The notes beneath the pieces are model-generated. The model ran no database searches, was not told the origin of the DNA, and saw nothing but the letters and a program-made list of their open reading frames with translations. From contig CAVOGV010000047.1 in NCBI GenBank assembly GCA_963695445.1, positions 1-64,000 on the forward strand: 64,000 bases of DNA, written 5' to 3'. The translations under genes and the position numbers were made by a program. Within the stretch, counting starts at the first letter, position 1. Each line of letters starts with the position of its first letter. Source of the stretch: Thiohalocapsa sp963695445 (GTDB taxonomy: Bacteria > Pseudomonadota > Gammaproteobacteria > Chromatiales > Chromatiaceae). Positions 34,069-44,813 of the stretch are shown here, piece by piece.

Positions 34069-36052
34069 TCAGGCCCTCGCCGTAGCGCCGCCCACCGGCG
34101 CGGTGGAGCGGACCCGGACGGTGCGATAGCGCGGGTCGCTGACGGCGAGGATGCCGCCCAGCGCCCATCAGGATCGCGCCGAGCCAGATCCAGCGCACGT
34201 AGGGCTTGTAGTAGACCCGCAGCGCCCAGTCGCCATCGCCGACGTGCTCGCCGAGGGAGACGTAGATGTCACGGAACAGACCGGGGTCGATGGCGGCCTC
34301 GGTCATCGGCATGCCGCCGCCGAGGTAGGAACGCTTTTCCGGGAACAGCTCGGCGATCTGCTTGTCGCCGTCGAACACCAGGAAGTGACCCCGGTCGGCG
34401 CGATAGTTCGGCCCAGGGGCCTTCTCGGCGCCCAGGAACTGGAACCGATAGCCGGCCAGTTCGTGACTGTCACCGGGCGACATGCGCACGTCCTCTTCGC
34501 CCTGGAAGTTGGACACCATGGTGACGCCGACGATGAACACGGCGACACCCATGTGCGCGGTGACCATGCCGTAGAAGCTGCGACCGTTGCCGCGGAGGTC
34601 CGCTATCCAGCCATCGAAGCCGCGTTTGTTCTTGAGTCGGTCGCGGACGATGATGATGTGCGAGAACAGCAGCCACGCCGCTAGCGCGATGCCGATCGGC
34701 ACCCATAGATGGCCGCCGCTGAACATCGGCAGCGACATGATCGCTAACACCAAGACGCTGAGTGCGAACGCGATCCAGAGCGTCTTTGCCAGGCGGCCAG
34801 GCTCATCGTGCTTCCAGCGCGCGGCCGGACCGATGCCGAGCAGGATGGCGAGAAATGGCGCCAGCGCCACGAACATCTTGTTGAACCAGGGGAAACCGAC
34901 CGAGATCTTGCCCCAGTCGAAGGCCTCGTAGATCAGCGGTGCCAAGGTGCCGAACAGCACCAGCACCGTGAAGGCGACGAACAACAGGTTGTTGCCCAGC
35001 AACGCACTCTCGCGCGAGACCAGGTCGAAGCGGCCACCGTCGGACACCTCCGGTGCGCGCCAGGCATACAGCGACAGCGAACCGCCGATGACGATGCAGA
35101 GAAAGATCAGGATGAACAGCCCGCGCTCCGGATCGGTGGCGAAGGCATGCACCGAGGTGAGCACGCCAGAGCGCACCAGGAAGGTGCCGAGCAGACTCAG
35201 CGAGAAGGCGAAGATGGCCAGCAGCACGGTCCAGCTCTTGAAGGCGCCGCGCTTTTCAGTGACCGCGAGCGAATGCATCAGCGCGGTGCCGATCAGCCAG
35301 GGCATCAGCGAGGCGTTCTCCACCGGGTCCCAGAACCACCAGCCACCCCAGCCGAGCTCGTAATAGGCCCACCAGGAGCCGAGCGCGATGCCGATGGTCA
35401 GGAACACCCAGGCGACCGTCGTCCAGGGTCGCGACCAGCGCGCCCAGGCGGCATCGAGGCGGCCACCGATCAGCGCGGCGATGGCGAAGGCGAAGGCGAC
35501 GGAAAAACCGACGTAGCCCATGTACAGCATCGGCGGGTGGATGGCGAGGCCGAAGTCCTGCAGCAGCGGGTTCAGGTCGCGGCCCTCGGGCGGCACCGGG
35601 AACAGGCGCTCGAACGGGCTCGAGGTGAACAGCATGAACAACAGAAAGCCCACCGCGATCATGCCCTGGACCGAGATCACGCGCGCGATCACCGTCAGGG
35701 GTAGATTCTTGCTCAAGGCCGCTACCGCCGCACCCCAGGTGGCCATGAACAGCACCCACAGGAGCAGCGAGCCCTCGTGTCCGCCCCAGACCGCGGAAAC
35801 CTTGTACATGTCCGGCAGCAGCGTGTTGGAGTTCTGCGCCACGTACAGGACCGAGAAGTCACTGGTCAGGAATGCCTGGACCAGACAGGCGAAGGAGATG
35901 GCCAGAAAGGTGAACTGACCATAGGCCAAGGGCCGGGCCATCGTCATCCAGGGCCGGTTGCCGGACAGCGATCCGGCCAACGGAAAGGCCGCCTGCACGA
36001 CGGCAATGACCAACGCCAGGATCAGCGCAACGTGTCCGATTTCAGGGATCAT
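34069..36052 (-). CDS. ccmF: haem lyase subunit CcmF (frameshift near the 3' end)
   Basis: About 660 residues with many membrane helices. The tryptophan-rich haem-binding loop is WGGWWFWDPVENASLMPW, preceded by WGGHEGSLLLWVLFMATWG, and PLIYEAFDWGK is present. CcmF with CcmH attaches haem to apocytochromes. Near the end, WIWLGAILMG leaves the frame; reducing CCC at 34163-34165 to CC restores an ending LGGILAVSDPRYR and a TGA at 34069-34071. It overlaps the ccmE stop (ATGA). Confidence 0.93.
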
Positions 36053-36528
36053 TGCGCGGCGCCCCCGGCGTTCATGCTCTGAACCGTTGTCTCGACCACC
36101 CCATCGACATGGGCGGTCTTCAGCGTGTCGGCCACCTCCGGCGGCATGTACGATTCATCGTGCTTTGCCAGCACCTCTTCGGCGTAGAACATGCCGTCGT
36201 CGCCGATGCGTCCCTTGGCCACCACGCCCTGGCCCTCGCCAAACAGGTCTGGCAGAATGCCGGTATAGCTGACCGGCACCGTCGCGGCGTTGTCGGTGAC
36301 GTCGAAGCGCACGGTGAGCCCGTCCGGCTGACGCTTGAGCGTGTCCTCGACCACCAGGCCACCGACCCGGAACACCGCGTCGGCCGGGTGTTCGCTGGCC
36401 ATCACCTGGCTGGGGCTGAAGAAATAGGCGATGTTGCTCTGCAGCGCGCTCAGCGCCAGCGACGCCGCGACGCCGACGCCGGCGATCGCGAGGCCGACGA
36501 AGACCAGGCGCTTTTGTCTTGCTTTCAT
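36049..36528 (-). CDS. ccmE: haem chaperone CcmE
   Basis: Encodes 159 residues: an N-terminal membrane anchor (RLVFVGLAIAGVGVAASLALSAL) and an OB-fold periplasmic domain. The haem-binding His lies in AEEVLAKHDESYMPPE. CcmE carries haem covalently from CcmC to CcmF. A GAGGAG site precedes the ATG. The reading frame is open upstream into the ccmD region, so the true ccmD stop is not visible in this sequence. Confidence 0.93.
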   Translation of the reverse strand: MKARQKRLVFVGLAIAGVGVAASLALSALQSNIAYFFSPSQVMASEHPADAVFRVGGLVVEDTLKRQPDGLTVRFDVTDNAATVPVSYTGILPDLFGEGQGVVAKGRIGDDGMFYAEEVLAKHDESYMPPEVADTLKTAHVDGVVETTVQSMNAGGAAQ

Positions 36529-36772
36529 CTTGACTCTCCTCGGGACTCGGCTGGCGTTTTTGGCGTAGACGCGGTATGCGTGGGTGCGGCTGAGGCCGCG
36601 TGTCTGGGAACCGCGCAGTCGCACCAATCGACCGACGCGGGACAAAATGGTTCGATGGCTTCGGCGCAATTGCACTGTTTCGGCGATCATCAGCAAAAAG
36701 GTGACGCCGAAGGCGCCCCAGACAAAGAAGGCGTAGCCACCCTGCCGCAGGAAACTCGAGCAACGATTCCAT
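36529..36772 (-). CDS. ccmD: CcmD-like small membrane protein (frameshift; stop not seen)
   Basis: The start MESLLEFPAAG overlaps the ccmC stop. After removing one base of CCC at 36740-36742 the frame continues GGYAFFVWGAFGVTFLLMIAETVQLRR, the single membrane helix of CcmD, then a basic tail. The frame then runs without a stop into ccmE. In a neighbouring frame a TGA overlaps the ccmE ATG, so a second indel may hide the real stop. CcmD helps release holo-CcmE from CcmC. Confidence 0.75.
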
Positions 36773-37530
36773 CAGACCGCTGCCTCCCGGGCGACGACAT
36801 CGCGCACCCAGGTGCTGTCCGCCTCGCGGGTCAGAATGATGCCCCGCAGACGCGAGAAGGTGGTGGCGAAGGAATAAAGCCAGAAGCCGATGGTCATGGT
36901 CAGCATCGCCAGCAGGATATTGCTCTCGACCTTCGACATCGACGATCGCTGGTGCAGCGCCGCGCACTGGTTGGGGTCTGGGCAGTTGATGGACCAGAAG
37001 ATGATCGGCAGCATCACCAGTCCGACGATGGCCAGCAAGGCAGCGGCACGATCGGCGCGGCGGGTGTCGTCGATGGCCGAGTGCAGCGCAATGTAGCCGA
37101 TGTACAAAAAGAACAGGATCAGCTCCGAGGTCAGGCGCGGGTCCCAATCCCAGTAGGTGCCCCAGCTTGGGCGGCCCCAGAAGGCGCCGGTCCAGAGCGC
37201 GATGAAGGTGAAGATCGCACCGGTCGGGGCCACCGCGTTGGCCATCATGAAGCTGAGTCGGGTGTTGAAGACCAGGCCGATCGCCGCCCAGCCCGCGAGC
37301 ACCAGATACAGCCACATCGACATCCAGGCCGCCGGCACGTGGATGAAGATGATGCGGTAGTACTCCTTTTGCGGATTGCTGCCGCCGAGGCGTTCCGGGG
37401 TTTCGAAAAAGCCCCAGTACAGCGAGAACAGGATCAGGATCAGCGCGGCGCCGGCGAGCCAGGGCACGAGCCGACCGGCGATCGGGTAGAACGCGGTGGG
37501 GGATGCGAATTTGAACCAGTTCATCTTCAT
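36772..37530 (-). CDS. ccmC: haem transfer protein CcmC
   Basis: Encodes 252 residues with six membrane helices and the tryptophan-rich haem site WGRPSWGTYWDWDPRLTSEL. CcmC loads haem onto CcmE. The frame is intact. It precedes ccmD with a one-base overlap and follows ccmB after a 121-bp gap. Confidence 0.95.
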   Translation of the reverse strand: MKMNWFKFASPTAFYPIAGRLVPWLAGAALILILFSLYWGFFETPERLGGSNPQKEYYRIIFIHVPAAWMSMWLYLVLAGWAAIGLVFNTRLSFMMANAVAPTGAIFTFIALWTGAFWGRPSWGTYWDWDPRLTSELILFFLYIGYIALHSAIDDTRRADRAAALLAIVGLVMLPIIFWSINCPDPNQCAALHQRSSMSKVESNILLAMLTMTIGFWLYSFATTFSRLRGIILTREADSTWVRDVVAREAAV

Positions 37531-37651
37531 GTCTTCACCGAACGCGGTAGTTTACCACTCCGCAACCGTCGGTCTTGAGTCGACGAGGGCGGTCAAAGGC
37601 TCGTCAGGTCGAGCCGGACTGTTCGAATAATCCGCTGTGTTTGTGTCGTGC

Positions 37652-38324
37652 TCATTCCGTCGAGATGCGCAATGCCGCCGCCGATGCCAGCGGCGCAAAC
37701 AGCAGTGCGATCAATAAGAACGCGCCCAAGCAGATAGAAGTAGGGCTGTGTATCGGCGAGTTCGATCATGCTGACGCTCACCGCCCCGGAGCCGTACACC
37801 AACACCGGAATGTACAGAGGCAGAATCAGCAACGACAGTAAAATGCCGCCGCCGCGCAGCCCGAGTGTCAGCGCCGCGCCGATGGCGCCGAGCAGGCTCA
37901 GGATCGGCGTACCCACCGCCAGCGACGCCATCATGACCCAGATCGCGGTCTCGGTCAGGTGATACTGCATCGCCACCAATGGCGCGATGATCACCAGTGG
38001 CAGGCCCGTCAGCAGCCAGTGCGCCACCACCTTGGCCAGCACCAGCAGCGACAGGGGCTGTCCGGTCAGCAGCATCTGCTCCAGCGTGCCGTCGTCGAAG
38101 TCCGCCGCGAATAGCCGCTCCAGCGCCAGCATCGACGCCAGCAGCGCAGCTACCCAGACCACGCCCGGGCCGAGTTCGCGCAGCAGCTCGCGTTCGCTGC
38201 CGACGCCGAGCGGAAACAGGCTGACCACGATGATGAAAAAGAACAGCGTCGTCAGCACGTCCGTGCGTCGGCGCATGGCCAGCGTAATGTCGCGACCGAG
38301 GACGCATGCAAAGACCCTTAACAC
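37652..38324 (-). CDS. ccmB: haem exporter permease CcmB (frameshift near the 3' end)
   Basis: About 224 residues with six membrane helices, starting MLRVFACVLGRDITLAMRRR and containing SERELLRELGPGVVWVAALLASML, which is typical of CcmB. Near the end the frame slips: trimming the CCC at 37725-37727 to CC converts it to a hydrophobic end, LLIALLFAPLASAAALRI, and a TGA at 37652-37654. It forms the ABC transporter CcmABCD that frees CcmE-haem. Confidence 0.9.
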
Positions 38325-38375
38325 GTCAATTCCTTGGTCGTCTGGTGTACATGTCGTCCATGGTTGGTCGTCTCG

Positions 38376-39014
38376 CTAGTCATGGGCTGACTGCCCGTCG
38401 ACTCCCAGCGTCAGTCGATGAATCTCGCCCTGGGTCAGCGCTACCTCCTGATGCGTCGTTAACACCACGGCACCGCCGCTGGCGACCTGTCCGGCAATCA
38501 ACTGCTGCAAGAGTTCCACCGCATCCGTATCCAGCGCGGTGAAAGGTTCGTCCAAAATCCACAGCGGCGCCTTGCTCAGGATCAAGCGCGCCAGTGCCAC
38601 ACGCTTCTTTTGACCCTGCGACAGCATCCGTGTGGGCAGATCCTCGAAGCCCCCGAGACCGATCTGTTCGAGCGCGTCCAGGATCGCGTCGTCCGTTACC
38701 GGGTCCTGGTCCAGGGTCGCCGCGATGCGCAGGTTCTCCAGGCCGGTCAGATCCGCCTTGATACCATTGAGGTGGCCGAAATAGAGCAGCTCACGATTGA
38801 ACTCCTCGGCCAATTCGCGGATGTTCTCGCCGCGCCACAGGATGTCTCCGGCGTCCTGACGCAGCAGGCCGCAGAGCGTCCGCAACAGCGTGGTCTTGCC
38901 GCTGCCGTTGCGCCCGCGCACATGCAACAGGGTCTGTTCCGCGACCGTGAAACTGAGTTCCGCGAACAGGCGGCGGTCGCCTCGTCGGCAGGCCAGTGCT
39001 GCAACCTCGAGCAT
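38376..39014 (-). CDS. ccmA: haem exporter ATPase CcmA
   Basis: Encodes 212 residues: Walker A GRNGSGKTTLLRTL, signature LSQGQKKRVALARLIL, Walker B LWILDEPFTALD, and a switch His in VVLTTHQEV. It is the first gene of ccmABCDEFGHI. ATP hydrolysis drives release of haem-CcmE. The frame is intact. Confidence 0.95.
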   Translation of the reverse strand: MLEVAALACRRGDRRLFAELSFTVAEQTLLHVRGRNGSGKTTLLRTLCGLLRQDAGDILWRGENIRELAEEFNRELLYFGHLNGIKADLTGLENLRIAATLDQDPVTDDAILDALEQIGLGGFEDLPTRMLSQGQKKRVALARLILSKAPLWILDEPFTALDTDAVELLQQLIAGQVASGGAVVLTTHQEVALTQGEIHRLTLGVDGQSAHD

Positions 39015-39456
39015 TGCGATAGTTAAGGAATCCTGGGTCGGGCGGGGTCATACGGGATGCGCTGCGGTCTCTGCGGTCTTCGGCTGGGCCGCTGGGACCG
39101 GAACGATACTCTGTCGGCCGAGGTTCGACAACTCGCCGCCGCCTGTTTCCGCAAGTCGCATCGCCGCAGCAAGTCGCTCACGCGCGACGTGGGAGCGATT
39201 TGCAATCGCGACGGCAACACCAGCGGATTTTCGCGCAGCCGATCGCGGCTGCAAGCCGCTCCCACAAGAGCGTGCGAGCGGATTGCGAAATCGCGACTGT
39301 CGAGACGTGCTTCGCCCTCGTTCCTTGTGCTCGTAAAATGCCGGCAGTCGGAATGTTGCGCGAGCGCGAACGCTGCGGAATCGCCCTGTTTGCCGTTAGA
39401 ATACACGTCCCTACGCTCCGTCATCCGAGATCTGAAGTTTCGTCCGGAGCCATCTG
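39015..39456. other. 442-bp gap between ccmA and the DUF2726 gene
   Basis: It contains one REP-type pair (39187..39273) and no recognisable gene. The region should hold divergent promoters for ccmA and the DUF2726 gene; I cannot assign them. Confidence 0.4.
39187..39273. repeat. REP-like pair (GGGAGCG palindromes)
   Basis: GTGGGAGCGATTTGCAATCG on the left and its partner CGCGGCTGCAAGCCGCTCCC on the right are inverted relative to each other. Further members lie at 43673..43750 and 55605..55675. This resembles the BIME arrangement of REP elements. Confidence 0.65.
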
Positions 39457-40082
39457 TTGCAGCCTTTCTACGTGCTTGTTTTCATCGCCGGATTGCTGAT
39501 CGCAAATCTGCTGTTGCAATTGCTGCGGGCCGCCGGCGGTGGTGGGGAGGGAGTTACCCATTCGAACGTCGTCCGGAGTTTCTGTCAGCCCAAGAACGCC
39601 TCTGTTTGGGGACGGTTGAGGAGGCAGTCGGCAGTGATTTCCGCGTCCTCGTCAAGGTCTGCCTGTCGCAGTTGCTGCAGCCCGACCAAGACCTCGGCCG
39701 ACCGCGTCGCGCGAGGGCAGCCGCCCGTTTGCGCGGACGTTCGATCGATTTTCTGGTCTGCTCGGCGGCCGACGGTTATCCGCTGTGTGCGCTGTTGGTG
39801 CGAGCGGAGCCGCAGAGTCGGGCGACCAAGCGCGAGCTCGCGAGCATCGAAGCCATGTGCCGTGCCGCGGGGCTGCCAGTGCTGACGTTGGCACTGCAAG
39901 ATCAGTACGAGATCACCGAGATCCGCAGGCAGGTGCTCGATGCCGTCGAGACCGCCGAGGTTCGCATCGCGCATGCACCGGAGCCCCCTGCCGCCGACGA
40001 AGAAGCGTTGCTCGCGGAGCTCGCGGCGTCCATGCAAGAACCGGACGGCCCCGGTGGCCGCCGCATTCGCGGCCGACGCTGA
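39457..40082 (+). CDS. membrane-anchored DUF2726 protein (one frameshift)
   Basis: About 209 residues. An N-terminal helix (MQPFYVLVFIAGLLIANLLLQLL) is followed, after a frame change around 39540-39556, by the DUF2726 domain: PEFLSAQERLCLGTVEEAVGSDFRVLVKVCLSQLL, RGRSIDFLVCSAADGYPLCALLV and LPVLTLALQDQYEI. The Asp and central strands resemble restriction-endonuclease-like folds, but activity is unproven. It is followed by hisHF. Confidence 0.65.
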
Positions 40083-40176
40083 TGGACAACCGACGCTGCC
40101 AGTTTGGCATTGCTGTTTCGGCGCGCGGGCATCGCTGCTGGTAAACTTTCGCTTTATCTGATCGCGTGACGGCAGT

Positions 40177-41806
40177 ATGGCCATGATCTCCCTTCTCGAC
40201 TACGGCGCCGGAAATGTGCGCAGCCTGCGCAATGCCATCAATCACCTGGGCTTTGAGGTGGCCGACGTCGAGCGGCCCGACGACATCCTGCGCGCCGAGC
40301 AGCTCATCTTTCCTGGCGTCGGTGCCTTCGGCGCGGCGATGGAGCGGTTGCATCGGCTTGGCTACGTGGAGCCGTTGCGGGAGTATCTGGCCGCGGGGCG
40401 TCCGTTCTTCGGCATCTGCATCGGGCTGCAGTCGCTGTTCGAGGGTAGCGAGGAGTCGCCGGGGGTGGCGGGGCTGGGTGTGATACCCGGCGTGGTCGAA
40501 CGCTTTCCCGCCGGGGCGCTGTCGGTGCCGCACATGGGCTGGAACGGGCTGCGCCCGCTGCGCGATTCCGCGTTGTTGGCGGGCATGCAGGCGGGACAAA
40601 TTCTATTTTGTGCACTCCTACCGTGTCAGCAGCACCGCGGACAATGCCGACTGGGTGCTGGCGGAAACCGATTACGGGTCGCCCTTTGTCAGCGCGGTGC
40701 AGCGCGGCTTGGTCATGGCGGTGCAGTTTCATCCGGAAAAGAGCGGTGCCCGCGGACTTGAGGTGTTGCGGCGCTTTCTGAGCGGAGAGGCGTTCGGGGC
40801 GTCCGAGCCCGCCGATGCGACCGCTGCCGACCCGGCGTCGCAGCGCGAGCCGACGCGGTTCGCCAAGCGTGTGATTGCCTGTCTGGATGTGCGTAGCAAC
40901 GATAACGGCGACCTGGTCGTCACCAAGGGCGATCAGTACGACGTGCGTGAGGCGGGCGAGGTGCGCAACCTGGGTAAGCCGGTGGATCTGGCGCGGCGCT
41001 ACTACGAAGAGGGCGCGGACGAGATCACGTTCTTGAACATCACCGCGTTTCGTGATTTTCCGCTCGCCGACCAGCCCATGCTCGAGGTGCTGCGCCGGAC
41101 CTCGGAGAACGTCTTCGTGCCGCTGACGATCGGCGGCGGCATCCGCGCCTTCACCGACGCCGAGGGCCGCGCTTACAGCGCGTTGGATGTGGCCAGCGAG
41201 TATTTTCGTTCCGGCGCCGACAAGATCTCGATCGGCTCCGATGCCGTGCATACCGTGGAACAGGTGCGAGCGCGCGGCGGCGGCGACGGCACCAGTGCCA
41301 TCGAGCAGATCGCCCAACTCTACGGTAATCAGGCCGTGGTGATCTCGGTGGACCCGCGCCGCGTCTATGTCAATTCGCCGGACGAGACCGAACGGCACGT
41401 GATCGAGACCACGGTGCCTGGGCCAGCGGGCGAGCGTTTCTGCTGGTTTCAGTGCACCGTCAAGGGTGGTCGTGAGGGCAGTGAGGTGGACGCGGTGGAA
41501 CTGGCGCGTACCTGCGAGGCGCTGGGTGCGGGCGAGATCCTGCTCAATTCCATCGATCGCGACGGCACCGGTAGCGGTTTCGATCTGGAACTGATCGGCG
41601 CGGTGCGCGCGGCGGTGAGCATTCCGGTCATCGCCTCCAGCGGCGCGGGCTGCCCGGAGCATTTCAGCGCAGTGTTTGTCGAAACAGGTGTTGAGGCGGC
41701 CCTTGCCGCGGGAATCTTCCATCGTCGCGAGGTGCCCATCGACGCGGTCAAGGCCCGCTTGCAAGCGGATGGGATCGAGATTCGGAACACCATCGACGGG
41801 GAATAA
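40177..41806 (+). CDS. imidazole glycerol phosphate synthase HisH-HisF fusion (one frameshift)
   Basis: About 543 residues. The glutaminase half carries LDYGAGNVRSLRNAI, PGVGAFGAAM, the nucleophile in GICIGLQSLF and the His/Glu pair in VQFHPEKSG. After a short linker (ASQREPTRF) the cyclase half follows: AKRVIACLDVRSN, DEITFLNITAFRDF, LTIGGGIRAFTD, ADKISIGSDAVH, VVISVDPRRVYV and VIASSGAG. The linkage resembles yeast His7. One extra A around 40597 puts the HisH C-terminus out of frame (FYFVHSYRVS follows). It makes IGP and AICAR for histidine synthesis. In most bacteria hisH and hisF are separate. Confidence 0.88.
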
Positions 41807-42743
41807 TGCGCATGAATCCGTTGCCGTCTTCGCCGCGGTCCGCAGGACTGTCGCAAGCCGTCCGGTTAACGGTCTTTTTGCTGCTGTGCCTGCTGTTGGC
41901 GAGCTGCGCGGGCCCAGGGCAGCCGCGTCCTGATGGCCCGGCGGCGCCGTCAACGCAGCCCAGCCCAAAGGCGGTGAGTCGCCGCCTGGGTTGCAGCGGG
42001 ACGACTTGCTCACCGGCATCGCCGCCTGCCATCTGCGTCGGGTCGCGCAGAACGGCGACCGCGGCGCTACCGATGCCGTGGTCATCGCCGCCGTGGAGCG
42101 TTACGGCTTCAGCGTCGATCAGATGATCGCGCGCTCCAATGAATTGATGCGTGCCGCCTCCAATCCGGCCGAGCGGGCATCCCTGCGCGAGCTGTCACAG
42201 GGGGCTTGTGAGCAACTCGCCGCGCTGACCGGCGTCTCGCCAAGCCTCGTGCGCTTTGACGAAACCGGCCAGCTCGACAACACCTGGGTCAGCGTCAATG
42301 GCGAGATCGGCGATGGGTTCGCGGAGACCGTGATCGGCCGCCTGCGCCGAGACAAGGCCGTTGGACTGCTCATCAACAGTCCCGGTGGCTCCCTGTATGA
42401 GGCCCGGCGTCTGGGCCGTTATCTGCGGGCGAACGGTCTTCGGGTTGGTGTCGACGGCCTTTGCACGTCGGCCTGCGTGGATGTGCTTGCCGGCGGCATC
42501 GAGCGCTACGTCACCAGCGACGCCAAGCTTGGCATCCATCAAAGCAAGGTGCCGAAGCACCTGAGCAGCCACGAGGGTGGCCAGCTGTCGGTCGTCGCGG
42601 CAGCGCTCTATCTGCGGGAGATGGGCGTCGACGACGGCATCGCGCTGGCAGCGGCCGCGGTGCCGAACAACAGCATGTACTGGATTTCCGTCGCGGAGGC
42701 ATTGAAGACGAGTCTGGCGACGAGGCTGGTCGATACGCTCTAG
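41806..42743 (+). CDS. lipoprotein with ClpP/crotonase-like domain (one frameshift)
   Basis: About 312 residues. A lipoprotein signal (LTVFLLLCLLLASC) is followed, in a shifted frame from about 41986, by a helical region and a ClpP-like domain: NTWVSVNGEIGDGFAETVIG, LLINSPGGSLYEARRLG, GLCTSACVDVLAGGIERYV and LGIHQSKVP. SPGG and TSAC are the oxyanion and nucleophile-Ser motifs of periplasmic ClpP-class proteins. The start overlaps the hisHF stop (TAATG), so it is translationally coupled to hisHF. The substrate is unknown. Confidence 0.7.
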
Positions 42744-42770
42744 CCGCCGAGGCGATTGACAGAAATCGCC

Positions 42771-43577
42771 TTAGATCGATCGCGCGCACCCGCAGCTCCA
42801 GGTCGCGGATCTCGCTGCCAGCGCCGCTGCGACGATCGGTCAATCCGCTGGCCTGTCGCTCGGCCGAATCCTGACTGCTGCCGAACGGAATCCACTCGCC
42901 GAGCCGGCCGCTGACGCGGGTGTCGACGGCGCCGGTGTCGATACCGCCGCCGCGGCCGAAGTCCGCCGCGCGGGTGCTCACATCGACGACGACACGATCA
43001 CCGCTCAAGCGGGGCCGCACATAGAAGCCGTTGTCCGCATTGACATAGCCGATGCCGCTTTGGACACGCTTGCCGTAGGGGCCGGTGTAGACCTCGCGAT
43101 AGCCCACGGGCCGCTCACTGCCAACACTGATGAAGGCCTGACCACCGTCCATCACGCGCACCTGCTGTAGCAGGTCGCGGCTGTTGGATTGCCGGCCAGC
43201 GCCGGCGCGGATGCCGGTCTGTCGGTCGGGGCCGACGCGCAGGCGTCCGTGGTCGCCGATCGGCTCGTCGACCGTGACCGCGAACGAACTGTTGGAGCCG
43301 TCACCGGCGGACCTGCGGCGCACTTCTACCAGCAGGTTTCTGGCCGCCTGGTCCAGGCGTGCCAGCGCGGCACGGATGTCGGCCAGCCGATCGGGTGATG
43401 CGCGCACGAAGAGGCTGGCGTTGGCGCCTGTGACAACGCCATCGGGACCCGCCAGTGGTGCCAATACGGGTATCAGGTCTTCCGGCAGACGATGCTTGAG
43501 TTCGATGATGGTGAGCGGGTAGTCGGCGCTGGCGCTGCGGTCATGAGGTTCAGTGACAGGCCCAGCAGCAGACTCAT
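42771..43577 (-). CDS. exported secretin-N-domain-like protein (frameshifted)
   Basis: A signal peptide (MSLLLGLSLNLMTAAPAP) leads, after a frame change near 43515, to ADYPLTIIELKHRLPEDLIPVL and GANASLFVRASPDRLADIRAALARLD, the pattern of secretin N (NolW-like) domains. The rest contains VRVMDGGQAFISVGSERPVGYREVY and VVVDVSTRAAD, like the secretin strand region, but no pore domain is evident. The stop is uncertain: the frame runs on into the convergent gene, and a nearby TAA at 42771-42773 in another frame fits better. Confidence 0.55.
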
Positions 43578-43672
43578 CAAGACGCCCGCAAAGGTCGAAG
43601 TGAGGGCAGTTTGAGCGCCTGATCGTTGAGCGCCTGATCGGAACAGGGAAGTCCGACCGTGCGCTGCTCTCC

Positions 43673-43750
43673 GTGGGAGCGGCTTGCAGCCGCGATCGGG
43701 CCGCGCGGGAGTTCGGCGTTGTTGCCGTCGCGATTGCAAATCGCTCCCAC
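43673..43750. repeat. REP-like pair (GGGAGCG palindromes)
   Basis: GTGGGAGCGGCTTGCAGCCG at the left and the inverted partner CGCGATTGCAAATCGCTCCC at the right bracket about 35 bp. Same family as at 39187 and 55605. Confidence 0.65.
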
Positions 43751-43796
43751 GGAAACTGCGACGGCGGGGAGGCTCGCGGGTGGTGCTGTGGGGGCA

Positions 43797-44765
43797 TCAT
43801 AGGTGCAGACGCCGCAGTCCGGTATGCACTTCACCTTGCGCCCAGAGTTGTTCGAAGCCCCGCTGCATGCGGCGTACGTGGGCGGTGGCGTTGAAGTCCA
43901 CCAGCGCCGCGTTCGGGGCCGCGGACCGGCGCAGGCAATAGCCGCTGTCGTCGGCCAACAGGTACTGGTCGCACTGCTCCGCAAGCTCCGCGGGCACGGC
44001 CTGGATCTGGACCGCCGAGCTGAGTTTGCGGCTGAGTTCGATGAGTCGGTGGCCACGGGTCAGTGCCGGCTCCGCATCGATGAGCAGGATGCGCACCGGC
44101 AAGCGTCCGCGACGATCGATCGCCAGGCGCGTGACGTTGTCGAGAAATGGCGCCTGGTCGTACAGGATCGGGCTCGAGATCGGGCGTCAGCACACGCAGT
44201 TCCCGACGTGCCTGTGTGGCCATGGCTGCAACCGCGAGTTGCAGCATACTCGGTTCGTCGATGCGGAGCAGGCCGTTGGTCTGACCCAGCAGGCGGGTCT
44301 CGACGTCGAGGGCCAGCGGTAGTTGCCCGTGCTTGCGTTCCATCCGCTGATGCGGGATGCCGGCCTCCTCGAAGCCGTCGCCGACCGACTCGAAGCCGAG
44401 CGTCGCGTAGAAGCGCGTCACCTTGGTCTGCGCGTTCAGGAACGGGGCTGGAAAATCCTCAGCGTCGGCGATGCGCACCAGTTCGGCCAACAGACGGGTG
44501 CCGACGCCGCGTTTGCGCCAGTCGGACACGACCGCCAGCGCCCGATCTGGCCAGACGGCAGCAGGCGAGCGGTGCCGATGACCGCGCCATCCTCCGATTC
44601 GGCGATCAGATGCACTGCGTTGTCGTCCCGTCCATCCCATTCCAGCGCCTCCGGCACCTGTTGCTCGCGCACGAAGACGCTCAGACGTACCGCGCGCAGC
44701 GCCGCCTGATCGCGCTCCCAGTCAGCACGGCGGAGGCTGTAGCGGTGATCGGCTGTGGTCGGCAT
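43797..44765 (-). CDS. GNAT acetyltransferase with C-terminal DUF7931-like domain (two frameshifts)
   Basis: About 323 residues over three frames. The N-terminal GNAT fold shows LRAVRLSVFVREQQVPEALEWDG, VIGTARLLPSGQIGR, WRKRGVGTRLLAELVRIA (acetyl-CoA loop) and FLNAQTKVTRFYATLGFE. A second domain follows with ELRVLTPDLEPD and a C-terminal LLIDAEPALTRGHRLIELSRKL, DQYLLADDSGYCLR and FNATAHVRRMQRGFEQLW, a phospholipase-D-like pattern. Frame changes lie near 44550 and 44180. The acceptor is unknown. Confidence 0.7.
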
Positions 44766-44813
44766 TGAAGACCTCGGGTCTGCTGCTGATTCGGTGCTTG
44801 TCTCTCACGGATT

